Source of the DNA: Chara braunii
Taxonomy: Eukaryota; Streptophyta; Charophyceae; Charales; Characeae
Assembly: GCA_003427395.1 (NCBI GenBank)
Contig: BFEA01000778.1
Coordinates: 540,884-570,127 of the forward strand
Length of the DNA stretch: 29,244 bases
Direction: 5' to 3'
Of this stretch, positions 21,375 through 29,244 are shown piece by piece; position 1 is the first letter of the stretch; every line of letters begins with the position of its first letter. Made by a program: the position numbers and the translations under genes. A model generated the notes under the pieces. It saw only the letters and a list, made by a program, of their open reading frames with translations. It did not search any database and was not told the origin of the DNA.

Positions 21375-21535
21375 GAATCAGAACTCTGCCGCCGCGTAGA
21401 TCGCCACCGTGGTGAAGAAAGCTGCAAACCGGAGGAGGTCAGAGCAGAGATGGGGCCGCTGCACCTTCCGTATGACACAAATTTGCCCCCGCGGAGTAAG
21501 AAGCCGTGCGCCGATCACTTGCTCCGTTGCAAAGC
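21375..21535. other. Short spacer between integrase and ORF3
   Basis: No supported ORF on the element's strand beyond shadow frames. It separates the integrase stop (21536) from the first ATG of ORF3 (21374). No promoter or splice acceptor is obvious. Confidence 0.4.
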
Positions 21536-23031
21536 TCATGGCGATGGTGACGGGGTAATTGAGAAAGAACAGGAAGGAGACAGAGAGATAGGAGAGAGGT
21601 AGTCGTCGCCTTCCTCCGCAGTGGAGGAAGAATCGGGTGAATGCGAAGATGGAGAAGGAGGAAGGGGACGGAGGTAGGACACGTGGCAGATGATCGGGCG
21701 GGCCGATCGGCTGCCGGAGACCTCAGGTGCAAGTTGCACGGTGTTCACTCCGTTCGGTCCGAGTTGGATCACGTGAAATCGCCTGAAGAATCGTGGCGCT
21801 AGCTTACCTTGGAGAGCACATTTCCTTACCTGCACGATGTCCCCTAATTTGTATTGGGGTCGTGGGCCTGCGTTCCCATTCCGGGCCTCGTAGCTTCGGG
21901 CCTGTCGGCCTTGGGCCAACTCGGTCATTCTGTGCCTTTTTCGGGCTAGCCTGGGCAGGGACCGTTCCATTAGTTCCAAGTGTCGTTTGGCCTTGTCCCG
22001 AGCCGTAGCCCTGGTGGTCGTCAGTTCAGTGTAGATTCATCCGGGAGGCTTGGTATCGAAACACAAGCGACGCTATTGGTCCTTAATTGGAAGGGGCTTA
22101 GCCCCGTCGATTCATGATGTGTACCACGATGGACCGCCAGGATGTAGTCAACGATATCGGGCCAGGGCCTCGGATCCCGTGCCGCGATATTTCGCCGCAG
22201 CGCTGACTTTATCACCCTGTTCGCGTTCTCTACCAGCCCATTGGACTGTGACATGTGGGGTGCGGTGTTCCGTATGGCGACACCATGTATGACCAGGTTT
22301 CTCATTGCCTATCCCCTAAATTCAGCCCCGTTATCGGTCAGGATCTCTTCCGTATCCTGGTGCATCCCGAGGAAGCGGTTGATGTATCGCGCGATTTCGG
22401 CGGCTTGTCGCGTGCGACAAGGGTAGGCCTCAATCCATTTCGAAAAGTGGTCGACAAATACCAATAGGACTGAATACTCACAACTATTAGGACCAGGGAG
22501 CACCACTATGTCGGTAGTGTCCATGTTGACTCTTTGAAAAGACCGTTCAAATATTGTTGGCACTATCGATCTTGGCGGCTGAATCAGCGCCTTATCAGCG
22601 ACGCAGACTTGACAGTTGGCGACAATGTACTTCACATCGTCGCGGATATTGGACCTGTACCACTCATTCTTGTCGATAGCCGACTCTGTGATCCGTACGG
22701 CGAAATGAGCCGCAGTTTCTTCATGTGTCGTCTTAACCCAGTCATACCTCATGAACGGATGCGACACAACCATCCAAATCCCAATGCCGTCTGTTTTCCA
22801 TTTTTCTAATCTGCCTTCTATCCATCTGTAATCTTGAGCTCTCTCGTTGACCCTCCTTCGATCTTTCTTGGTGGAATCTTGGAGGGGGTTGCCAACTAGG
22901 GTGGCAATCAAGGCAATATCAGTCCACACTTCGGCCCTTCTAAACTTCCGGGTCTTTTCCAATCCTTCTGACGTGGCATCCAAAAAGCGAGCCTCAGTCG
23001 GAATCTTGTCAGTCCGACACAAGGGGCACAA
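21536..23031 (-). pseudogene. Ty3-type integrase, broken
   Basis: The N-terminal zinc region shows H...H...CQVC near 22680-22620. The core has the first Asp in NMDTTDIV, the second in LTDNGAEF, and Glu in NGLVENANR, so all three catalytic acids are present. Asp-to-Glu spacing is 34 residues counting the stop, one short of the usual 35. A TAG at 22309-22311 interrupts the core just after TDNGAEF. A frameshift near 22025 leads to the C-terminal part (to 21536), with YKLGDIVQVRK and RRFHVIQLGPNGVNTV...SYLRPL, like the GPY/F module. The Pro/Ser-rich end shows no chromodomain. The enzyme would insert element cDNA into the host genome. Confidence 0.85.
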
Positions 23032-23178
23032 CTACGGTTTACTGTCGTTTCTTTATTGGATGCACGAGCCATGGGCTCGTGCGACACACTGTCGACAATC
23101 TATCCATTCCACATACCCTTTCCCGTTAGGACGCATGGAGACCGAGGTCACGTGGGAGATAGCTTTGCAAAAATAGCA
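23017..23178 (-). pseudogene. PHD-like C4HC3 zinc finger between RNase H and integrase
   Basis: In the integrase frame the residues follow C-x2-C-x23-C-x2-C-x4-H-x2-C-x11-C-x2-C, matching the PHD consensus C4HC3. Pieces are FCYFC, EWIDCRQC, RAHGSC and LCPLC. The residue usually Trp two before His is Arg here. Two in-frame stops (TAA 23053-23055, TAG 23032-23034) lie between the sixth and seventh ligands. PHD fingers commonly read histone H3 tails, so a role in target-site choice is conceivable but is inference. Alternatives are a RING-type module or chance cysteines. A 9-bp inverted repeat (23062-23082) overlaps the His/Cys part. Confidence 0.6.
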
Positions 23179-23248
23179 AAATTTGTCAGGCAGGGAGAGG
23201 AGAGACGAAAAGGAAAGGGGAGAAAGAGGGGTAGTGGGGTTACCTCCG

Positions 23249-24720
23249 TCACCCATTGCCACCGTTCTGCTTCTTGCCACATGGGAGAACTGCCACTTGT
23301 CCGTACTTAGGCTCGTTTGTCAANTCCGGNTCCTTCCACGGTGTAATTTCCTCACCCTTTGATACTTTAGCAGGTCGATGTAGACGTGTCAGTCCGTCCG
23401 CGTTGCCGTGTCGCTCTGTCTTTCGATGAACGATATCGAAGTCGTATTCTTGTAGTCGCACCGCCCAACAGCCAATCATGCCCATGTAATAAGTGAGTTT
23501 CTTCAATGTCAGTAAAGGTTCGTGATCTGTTACGAGGCGAAACTTCTGTCCGTAGAGATACGGATGGAAGTGCTGGATTCCCCAGACTACTGCATAGCAT
23601 TCGCCTTGAGGTGCTGAGTCATTCCTCCGCTCGTCCGGTACCATACGCGACGCGTACTCGATGACGTGTTCACGACCATCGTTCCCTTTCTGCGCTAGAA
23701 TAGCGGAGATAGCTTCCGGTTGCCAGTTCGTGATGAGAATGAACTGCTTCGAGGGGTCTGGTCGAATCAAAATAGGGGCTGTTGCCAGAGCGTCCTTGAG
23801 GGTCGCGAAGGCCTGTTGGCACTCCTCGTCCCAACTGAGAGGCTGGTCCTTCCGTAGCAGGTTCGTTAGTGGTTGTGCAATCGCGGCGAAACCCTTGATG
23901 AAGCGACGATAGTACGATGCCAACCCTAAGAAGGCTCGAACCTGTGTCAGCGACATGGGAACTGGAGTTTCTCTTACCGCCGCAACCTTTCTTGAGTCCG
24001 GCTGCAGTCCTCCACGTGTCACGACGTAGCCCAAGAACGAAATTTCCGAGCGAAAAAACTCACTCTTCTCGAGCGCGATCTTGAACCCGGCGTCTCTCAG
24101 CGCTCCAAATGTCCACTTGATGTGTTGCGCATGCCCGTGATAGGTCTCCGAGTAGACGAGGATATCGTCCATGTACACGATCACGCAGAAGTTGATCATT
24201 CCCTGTGTTAGCCGCGTCTTGTTGACGAAGTTCTGGAATGTCATGTTCATTGCTCGCTGAAACGTGGCAGGCGCGTTGCAAATCCCCATCGGACACCGAA
24301 CCCACTGCCATGTGCCTTCAAACAACATGAAGTCCGTCTTTGGCCGATCTTCCTCCTTCACCAGAATGTGATGGAAAGCCATGCTGAATATCAAACTTGC
24401 TAAAATAATTGGCGCAACCAATCGCATCCAACAAATCATCAATTCGGGGGAGGGGATACACATCTTTAATCGTGATTACATTCAGCTTGCGATAATCGAT
24501 GCATATACGAATTGATCCGTTTTTCTTCAGCACTAATTTTACGGGAAATGACCATGGTCCGGTGGCGGGTTCAATCCACCCGCTGGCTTCAAATTCCCGA
24601 ATTCGTTCAAGAACCTTTTTGTGCTCTATCAGGGAGTATCGGTACGTCTTGCAGTGGATCGGGGAGTGATTCGAATCCCCGTCTGTATTTCGTGTTGAAT
24701 GACTAACGACAGGCCAATGT
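23249..24720 (-). pseudogene. Ty3-type reverse transcriptase and RNase H, broken
   Basis: RT begins around 24690 after a frameshift (about 24680), with WSFPVKLVLKKNGS, ICIDYRKLN and FDIQHGF. A second frameshift near 24385 moves to the long frame that runs to 23249. That frame has PMGICNAPATFQRAMN, the catalytic YMDD at 24164-24175, and LGYVVTRGG. The thumb/connection part includes FLGLASYYRRFI. RNase H follows with FILITNWQPEA, where the first catalytic Asp is Asn, then GECYAVVWGIQHFHPYLYG, VTDHEPL and RHGNADGLTRL. Two ambiguous bases fall near its end, where the frame changes toward integrase. RT is otherwise well preserved. Confidence 0.92.
23324..23330. other. Ambiguous bases N at 23324 and 23330
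   Basis: The only two Ns in the window, six bases apart, just after RNase H. Unresolved reads here may hide or create the frame change between RNase H and the PHD/integrase frame. Confidence 0.98.
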
Positions 24721-26193
24721 TACTGTCGGTTACGCTAATCGCTTCCCGATATTCCGTCAAGATGTCCGCAATCAACCGATGAATCTCATCGAGTACGTAC
24801 TGGGGCACGTGTAACTCAAAGAGTTGGTCCCAGATCCATACGTCTATCTGCTTTGTGCATGCGGGTTTCGCCACATCGGGTGGGGGTGCAGAAATAAAGG
24901 AATGGTCCGATCGCTAGGAGAACACCGTGGCCATCATCTGGGTGTCTTCTTTCCGAATGGCCACGTATCCTTCTGGGGTGATTCCGTCACAAACATCCTG
25001 CCATGGTATGGTCTTAGTTGCGATCTTTACTCCAAGTTCGTTTGAGTCAGCTTCGAGGCGCCCAGGGGGTTCCAAAGAACTGGATTCTGCCCCCAGGCGC
25101 AACAGTCGCACTTCTTTGGCAGGTGTCAAGAGGGACCTTGGTAGATCCGTAATGTCGCAGTAATGTTTTTTGTCGCTGTATCGGGAGAGAAGCGAGGTGA
25201 TCCCTTTGTACAGGGTTTGAGGGGGTCCCAAGGAATCGACCATCCTCGAAATCTGCACGAGGGGTTCACCCAAGATCATCGCCTTGGTCCTTTGAACGTT
25301 CCTACTGGTCAGATGCATCGTTCTTGTTATCGTTCTGGGTGGCGGGTAGTAAACACGCTGCCGTGCTAGCTTCGAGATTTGCGGGTCGTCCTCATCACTG
25401 TTGTCCGCATTATTCGTTGATGACTCCCCATCTGCGGATTCATCCCAGGAGATCATGCGGAGAGTCCCTGCCATCATCGGCGAAACCCGGGGGACCGCGT
25501 TGATGGTGGTGCGAAGGGTTAGTCTCATAGGCACAGCATAGGGCTTTCCTCCTATATTTCGGAGGACGATCGATCGTCGTTCGAAATCCAGGTTCGCTCG
25601 TAACGCCACAAGAGCAGGAAGTCCGAAGAGAACGTCGTAGGTATTCACATCTAGCACAACGACGTCTCCTAGTGCGTGCACCTTTCCTAATAAAAAAACA
25701 ACATTGGTCATTCTTCCCACCGTCTTAATTTTTTCTTCGTTGGCTGAAACGAGCTGATCTTTCTCGGAAAGCATGATCAAATCGTTCCTCTACCTGCCCT
25801 CTCGACCACTCTTAGTGAAATAGCCAACACAACCGCCCCCGAATCTTTAATTGCGTTATAAGGAATTCCCCAAATTTCAATATCGCATTCTGCGGATTTC
25901 CACGGGATGGGTTTAATCCGTAGGAAGTGATCGTCTTTCTGGATTAGCCCTACCCGAATTGGATCCGTCGTGCCAACCGGGTTTTCCTCGGGCGCGGGGT
26001 TTTTAGACTTTACATTTGGTATTCGGGCGAGGGCGAATCGTTTCCGGTTCGCCTTGCAGTGCTGTAGCATTCGTTCATTAGCTTGCTCAGAGATCGAAAG
26101 CAAATGCCCGATTGGAAACGGAATCCGATGGTCCAAGGCTCGAACGATGTTAAGCACATCGATTTCCCCAGTGACGAAGGTGGGACCTCCCAA
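24721..26193 (-). pseudogene. Aspartic protease (retropepsin) and linker to RT, broken
   Basis: The first frame (26193-25777) starts directly after a TAG and contains the catalytic DSG (25837-25845) in YNAIKDSGAVVLAIS. A frameshift near 25785 leads to 25780-24914, with the downstream retropepsin strand VHALGDVVVLDVNTYDVLFGLPAL. A long acidic, low-complexity linker follows. A TAG at 24914-24916 interrupts the frame, which then resumes through DVAKPACTKQIDVW to the pre-RT segment near 24700. The enzyme would cut the Gag-Pol polyprotein. Family assignment rests on DSG plus the hydrophobic GLPAL-type segment and on its place between Gag and RT. Confidence 0.75.
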
Positions 26194-26439
26194 CTACATC
26201 TCCCCTGGAGAAGGTCGCCACACTGCCACTTCTTTTTGTTCTGGCGCTGGTCTGATCGTTCTGATCATTCCAAGCCCGGGATAACCAAGTGATACGTACT
26301 GATCCAACGGGATAAGCTCGGCGGCCTCTTCCGAGGTGGCTAGGGCACTTCCCCCACCCTCTACTTCTTCCATTAAAGCTCCGACTCGTCCTGGTCCATT
26401 AGCGATGGGGGCCGCAGCCATCGGTGCGACCCCGACACG
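26194..26439 (-). pseudogene. Gag-to-protease connecting segment
   Basis: The same frame as the CCHC part of Gag continues past TAA (26440-26442) for 81 codons to TAG (26194-26196), then runs on into protease. Composition is Ala/Gly/Glu/Pro-rich with no motif. The two stops are either decay or Gag-Pol boundaries of readthrough type. Decay fits the rest of the element. Confidence 0.6.
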
Positions 26440-27506
26440 TTATTGAGAAGGCCTGTGAGGGCAATCACGGGCTAGATGCCCTGGTTGATGACATGCGTAA
26501 CAGACGTTTAGATTGCTTGCGACCCCCCCAAGAGCGGGTGCCGGGGCTAACCCTTGTTGAATCGGAGGGGCGCACACCGCAATGGGCCGCATATTCCTCA
26601 TCATGGCTTCCAATCGAGCATTGTGCTCTCGCTGCTCCTTTTTGCTTTCTTGGATCAAGCTAATCAATGTTTTGGTTAGTTCGAATATGGTTGCTGATTT
26701 GTTCGATCGTACGGGAGCCTCAATTGGTGGCGGGGGTAACGCTCTTACAGGTGTGGGTATCACGGGAACGGGGGTGCTCGGAATCTCACTTAAGGTAGGT
26801 CGTTTGGGGCCTATCTGTTCCATATAGGTAACAGGTCCTGATACAAATCCCATATTTTCAAACTTGTTCTGTAATGCAGCCAGCTCAGCTCTCGCTCGTG
26901 CGAGTTCGGTCGAATCTCCTTCTCTAGAATAATCTTCTCCTTCGAGGAAGTTCACCGCGAACTTCCGTTCCATTTGTTCCGCAGCAGCCATGATTTGTTG
27001 CAGCGTGTGAGTGAGGGGGAAAATTGCTTTCGCAACTTAATCCTTATTGTTCGACTGCGAAACCCATCAATGAACAAATTTTTCCCTACCTGTTCACCTC
27101 GCTCCGTTTTCACAAACATTCTGTAGAACCGGTTTCGATATTCTGCAACAGATTCGAGAGGTTTTTGCACTCGGTCCTTGATCATGTACAGCGCTTGCTC
27201 GGGGTGAACATAATCAAATCGATTCATGAAATCCCGTTCGAAGGTCGGGAGATCAACCCATACGTAGGTACTAAACCAATGATGAGCGTCTTCTCCCATT
27301 CGAACCGGAATGTTGATCTGTGCTTCGTTATCATCGTACTGTTGTGCTCTAAGCGTGGCCAGCCATGCTCCTGCGAGATGATGTGCTAGATCGAATAGAT
27401 AGAGATCAGATGGCGTCATGGGAGCCCGTGCTCGTGGGGCCGGTTGATTAGGGTTTGGTTGATTAGCATTCTGTTGCGGATTCCGATTCTGTACATTAGC
27501 CGCCAT
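26440..27506 (-). pseudogene. Ty3-type Gag with CCHC zinc knuckle, one frameshift
   Basis: Starts at ATG 27504-27506 with an Asn/Pro/Gln-rich N-terminus. Next comes the retrotransposon Gag core: HHWFSTYVWVDLPTFERDFMNRF, then DRVQKPLESVAEYRNRFYRMF and KNLFIDGFRSRTIRIKLRKQF (27300-27030). The frame shifts at a TTTTCCCCC homopolymer (about 27028-27036, GAGGGGGAAAA on +). The second frame (26991-26440) carries a coiled-coil-like stretch, a Pro-rich linker and the knuckle CYACHQPGHLARDC (CX2CX4HX4C). The product would form the particle and bind element RNA. Being at a homopolymer, the shift might be a sequencing error. Confidence 0.88.
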
Positions 27507-27645
27507 ATTGGCTGCTTGTCGATTCGCCGATCTGCTACGGGTGACGATAGGGTCGCGTCTAGGCGCGTTTCGGGGGCGAGGTCGCCCTCGGTTAGCCAGA
27601 TCGCCTAATTAGCGTGCTATTTATCCTAAGACCCGACCACGTGTC
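27507..27645 (-). other. 5' leader of the Ty3 element
   Basis: The 139 bases between PBS and the Gag ATG on the - strand. A packaging signal would be expected here in such elements. I see no obvious structure and no upstream ATG-led ORF of note. Confidence 0.5.
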
Positions 27646-27659
27646 GGGCTCCGATACCA
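27646..27659 (-). promoter_or_regulatory. Primer-binding site, initiator-Met tRNA type
   Basis: The - strand reads TGGTATCGGAGCCC directly after the 5' LTR. Plant LTR elements often use TGGTATCAGAGC, complementary to the 3' end of initiator tRNA-Met, and the match here differs at one base over 12. It fixes the element's orientation and the inner LTR edge. Confidence 0.85.
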
Positions 27660-27660
27660 A

Positions 27661-29061
27661 CTTCACGCCCAGCGCGACTTCCTTATCGGAGTGGGATGTG
27701 GGTTTGGAAGTGCGAAAAGGGGTGTGCCAAGGATTTTTGGGAAAGTGGAGTCCCATGTCAGAACTGAGATCTCCTGTGACAGGGTCTTTCGGGGGCACGA
27801 GTGCAATTTGGCGAAGAAGGCGTTTTCGGGTTACAAGGCAGATGGCATGCGTGGTTCGCTCAAGACCGAGCGAGCCATTGGTTTCGAAGATGGTTGTTCA
27901 TGGGCTGGCCCCTTCGAGGAGTCCGTCTGTCGGGAATTGCCACGTGGCGCTAATCGTCGTGCGTGCGGGTTAGGCCTTCGGAACTCCGGGGTTCTCTGAT
28001 CGCCACGTCGTCGGCAGTTTTCGCAGGGTGTGCTGGGCCAGTAGGGGGCTATGGCCGGCCACGGAACGACACTGAGTTGATGGTACGGAAGAAGAAGGCG
28101 AAAGGGAGGGAAACTGGTGGTGATGACGACAAATCCCGGGTGGACGAAGTAGTAGGTATGGTCGGGAGAAGGGAAATCAGAGCACCGAGGGTCGCTAGAG
28201 GTGGCGCAGTGGAATTCCCGAGGACATAGTCGATTCTCAGTGTGGCAAGGATTTCGCTGCCTTAAGATTTCGTTTATCCAAGGGGTGAAATAATCCGGGT
28301 CGTAGGATGAGTCGGAATTCCAGGATGGTCTGATTGCGGGGAGGGATTTGCCTACGTCTGCATGGTCTGATCGCGGCGTGGGGGACGTAGCCGCTCTCCA
28401 CGCATCGATCCGATCATGCAGACTGCGACTACCAAAAAGCAAAGCAAAAGAAAGAGAAGAAGGGCAGGAAAGACGAAGTGCAAGAAGGAAGATACAGTTA
28501 CAATGGTGCCCGCCCAAAATTACAGTTACGCACACGATTAAAGGCGCCTACTAATCAGAGTTCCGTTGCAGCCGCATGACGAAGCGCATAGACAAAAGGC
28601 GCCGCGCGGCAAGAAAAATCCTAATTACTAAATTCCTAAATTCCTATCTAATGTGAAGAAGCAAAAGCACAAATTTCAGAGGGGAAGTTCGAAACTCCGA
28701 GAGCCATCGGGGCTCGACAAAATTCGAAAAAGACTCAAAAGAAAAATTAAAAAAGAACGACGCAATTTCCCACGCGATGTCCGCGCCCAAAAGCTTGGAG
28801 TCGAAACAAAAGAAACGACGTCAACATTTATTAATTGCCCGCGCGGTGGCGCATCAGCCATCCAGCCGACCAATCAATCAACCGGCCATCCCAGGACACA
28901 CCCAGCTCCGAACCCAGCCATTCGAAAAGAAGCGACGAAAAAGACGAAAAAGCAAGGACACTGATGCAATTTCCCACCGTAACTGGTCCAACCTTCCCAA
29001 CTTAGGACCCTTCATTGCAACTGCGCAGAAAGTCACGCGTTACAGAAAGTGGTTCGTCACA
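27661..29061 (-). repeat. 5' LTR of the Ty3-type element (right, shortened)
   Basis: Matches the left LTR at about 97% in the part compared (about 28010-28314), with a few small indels. It lacks the 1102-bp segment, which is replaced by a 13-bp filler at 28327-28339. Its outer end is CGTCACA (29055-29061). Its inner end lacks the TTGGGCGTCACA seen on the left LTR. A 12-bp deletion between two TTGG repeats at the LTR/PBS border explains this. Confidence 0.88.
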
Positions 29062-29065
29062 ACAC
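29062..29065. repeat. Candidate target-site duplication ACAC, right
   Basis: Follows CGTCACA of the right LTR and matches 16651-16654. Short, so moderate confidence. Confidence 0.45.
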
Positions 29066-29244
29066 CTTAATCAATATCTATTTCTTTGTATTGCAAAGTT
29101 GCAAACGCAACCTCTCTCCCAGTGCCGTACCCCCGTTCACCGTTCACGGGGTGTGTGACCGGAGACCGGTCACGGAGTTCACCATGTTCACGACACGGGA
29201 GTTCATGGACTTCACGGAAAGCGTTTTTTTTTTTTTTTTTTTTT
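29066..29244. other. Right flank: hairpin, TTCAC motifs, terminal poly-T
   Basis: No ORF. GTGACCGG-AGA-CCGGTCAC forms a perfect 8-bp-stem hairpin at 29155-29173. GTTCA/TTCAC motifs recur about six times between 29135 and 29215. The window ends in 21 T (29224-29244), another likely assembly stop. I cannot tell whether this flank continues the DIRS-like element. Confidence 0.7.

Larger units (their letters stand above)
16655..29061 (-). mobile_element. Ty3/Gypsy-type LTR retrotransposon, 12.4 kb, degraded
   Basis: Two LTRs in the same orientation flank internal sequence that reads on the - strand as PBS, Gag, protease, RT, RNase H, integrase and an extra ORF. The order RT-RNase H-integrase is that of Ty3/Gypsy (Copia has integrase first). 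LTR outer ends are TGTGACG and CGTCACA, exact inverted repeats. The integrase C-terminus resembles a GPY/F module, and no chromodomain is evident. At 12.4 kb, with 2.5-kb and 1.4-kb LTRs, it is large for the family. Frameshifts, stops and active-site loss make it non-autonomous. Confidence 0.9.

Noticed and set aside
20969-21478. 169-codon - strand ORF rich in Ser/Arg
   Set aside because: Composition is typical of a shifted frame. The overlapping frame 21374-21060 has better balanced residues and continues into the rest of ORF3.
24660-24682. GATTCGAATCCCC resembling a tRNA T-arm
   Set aside because: It lies inside the RT coding region on the other strand, and no D-arm, anticodon arm or acceptor stem surrounds it.
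27831-28535. 234-codon - strand ORF in the right LTR
   Set aside because: The left LTR breaks the same frame by indels and its extra 1.1 kb, and no protein motif is seen.
1-29244. CRISPR array, rRNA genes, bacterial operons
   Set aside because: No regularly spaced direct repeats, no rRNA-like sequence and no Shine-Dalgarno-led gene chains were found on either strand.

Overview
The window is eukaryotic, repeat-dense DNA with no intact host gene that I can defend. It starts inside an (AT)n run and ends in a poly-T run, so it is probably a whole contig broken at low-complexity sequence. Almost all recognisable coding matter belongs to two retrotransposons: a degraded DIRS-like element (+ strand) and a large degraded Ty3/Gypsy-type LTR element (- strand). 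The Ty3 primer-binding site resembles the initiator-Met type common in plants. That, plus the general protein style, makes a green-lineage host, perhaps a streptophyte alga such as a charophyte, my best guess. The guess is weak.

Layout: (1) 1-7719 and 11248-18966 are one 7719-bp segment present twice at a constant offset of 11247, with no difference or indel found wherever I compared them, homopolymers included. The segment holds an AT run, a MITE-like hairpin-rich element, a non-coding block of diverged repeats, a broken DIRS-like gag, a broken DIRS-like RT-RNase H, a degenerate tail, and most of a Ty3 LTR. (2) 7720-7773 continues the LTR but as a diverged copy. (3) 7774-7811 is the exact 38-bp palindrome of two Tn5 mosaic ends, the Nextera mate-pair junction adapter. 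It is synthetic, so the join there is an assembly artefact. (4) 7812-11243 carries a broken unrecognised ORF (8494-9816) and AT-rich sequence with long poly-A tracts. (5) 16655-29061 is the Ty3-type element: 3' LTR on the left, 5' LTR on the right, and between them, read on the - strand from right to left, PBS, gag with a CCHC knuckle, protease, RT, RNase H, a PHD-like zinc module, integrase, and a long extra ORF (ORF3) of unknown function. (6) 29066-29244 is flank with a perfect hairpin.

The Ty3 genes would form one Gag-Pol programme plus ORF3, but they carry at least five frameshifts, about six in-frame stops and a D-to-N change in RNase H. The DIRS RT has YIND where YxDD is expected. Both elements therefore look non-autonomous as sequenced. 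The two LTRs differ by about 3% in the part I compared, while the 7.7-kb duplication shows no differences. The duplication is thus much younger than the insertion or, given the adapter at its edge, an assembly error.

The most interesting biology is the C4HC3 PHD-like finger between RNase H and integrase and the roughly 640-codon ORF3 downstream of integrase. The most important practical point is the synthetic adapter.
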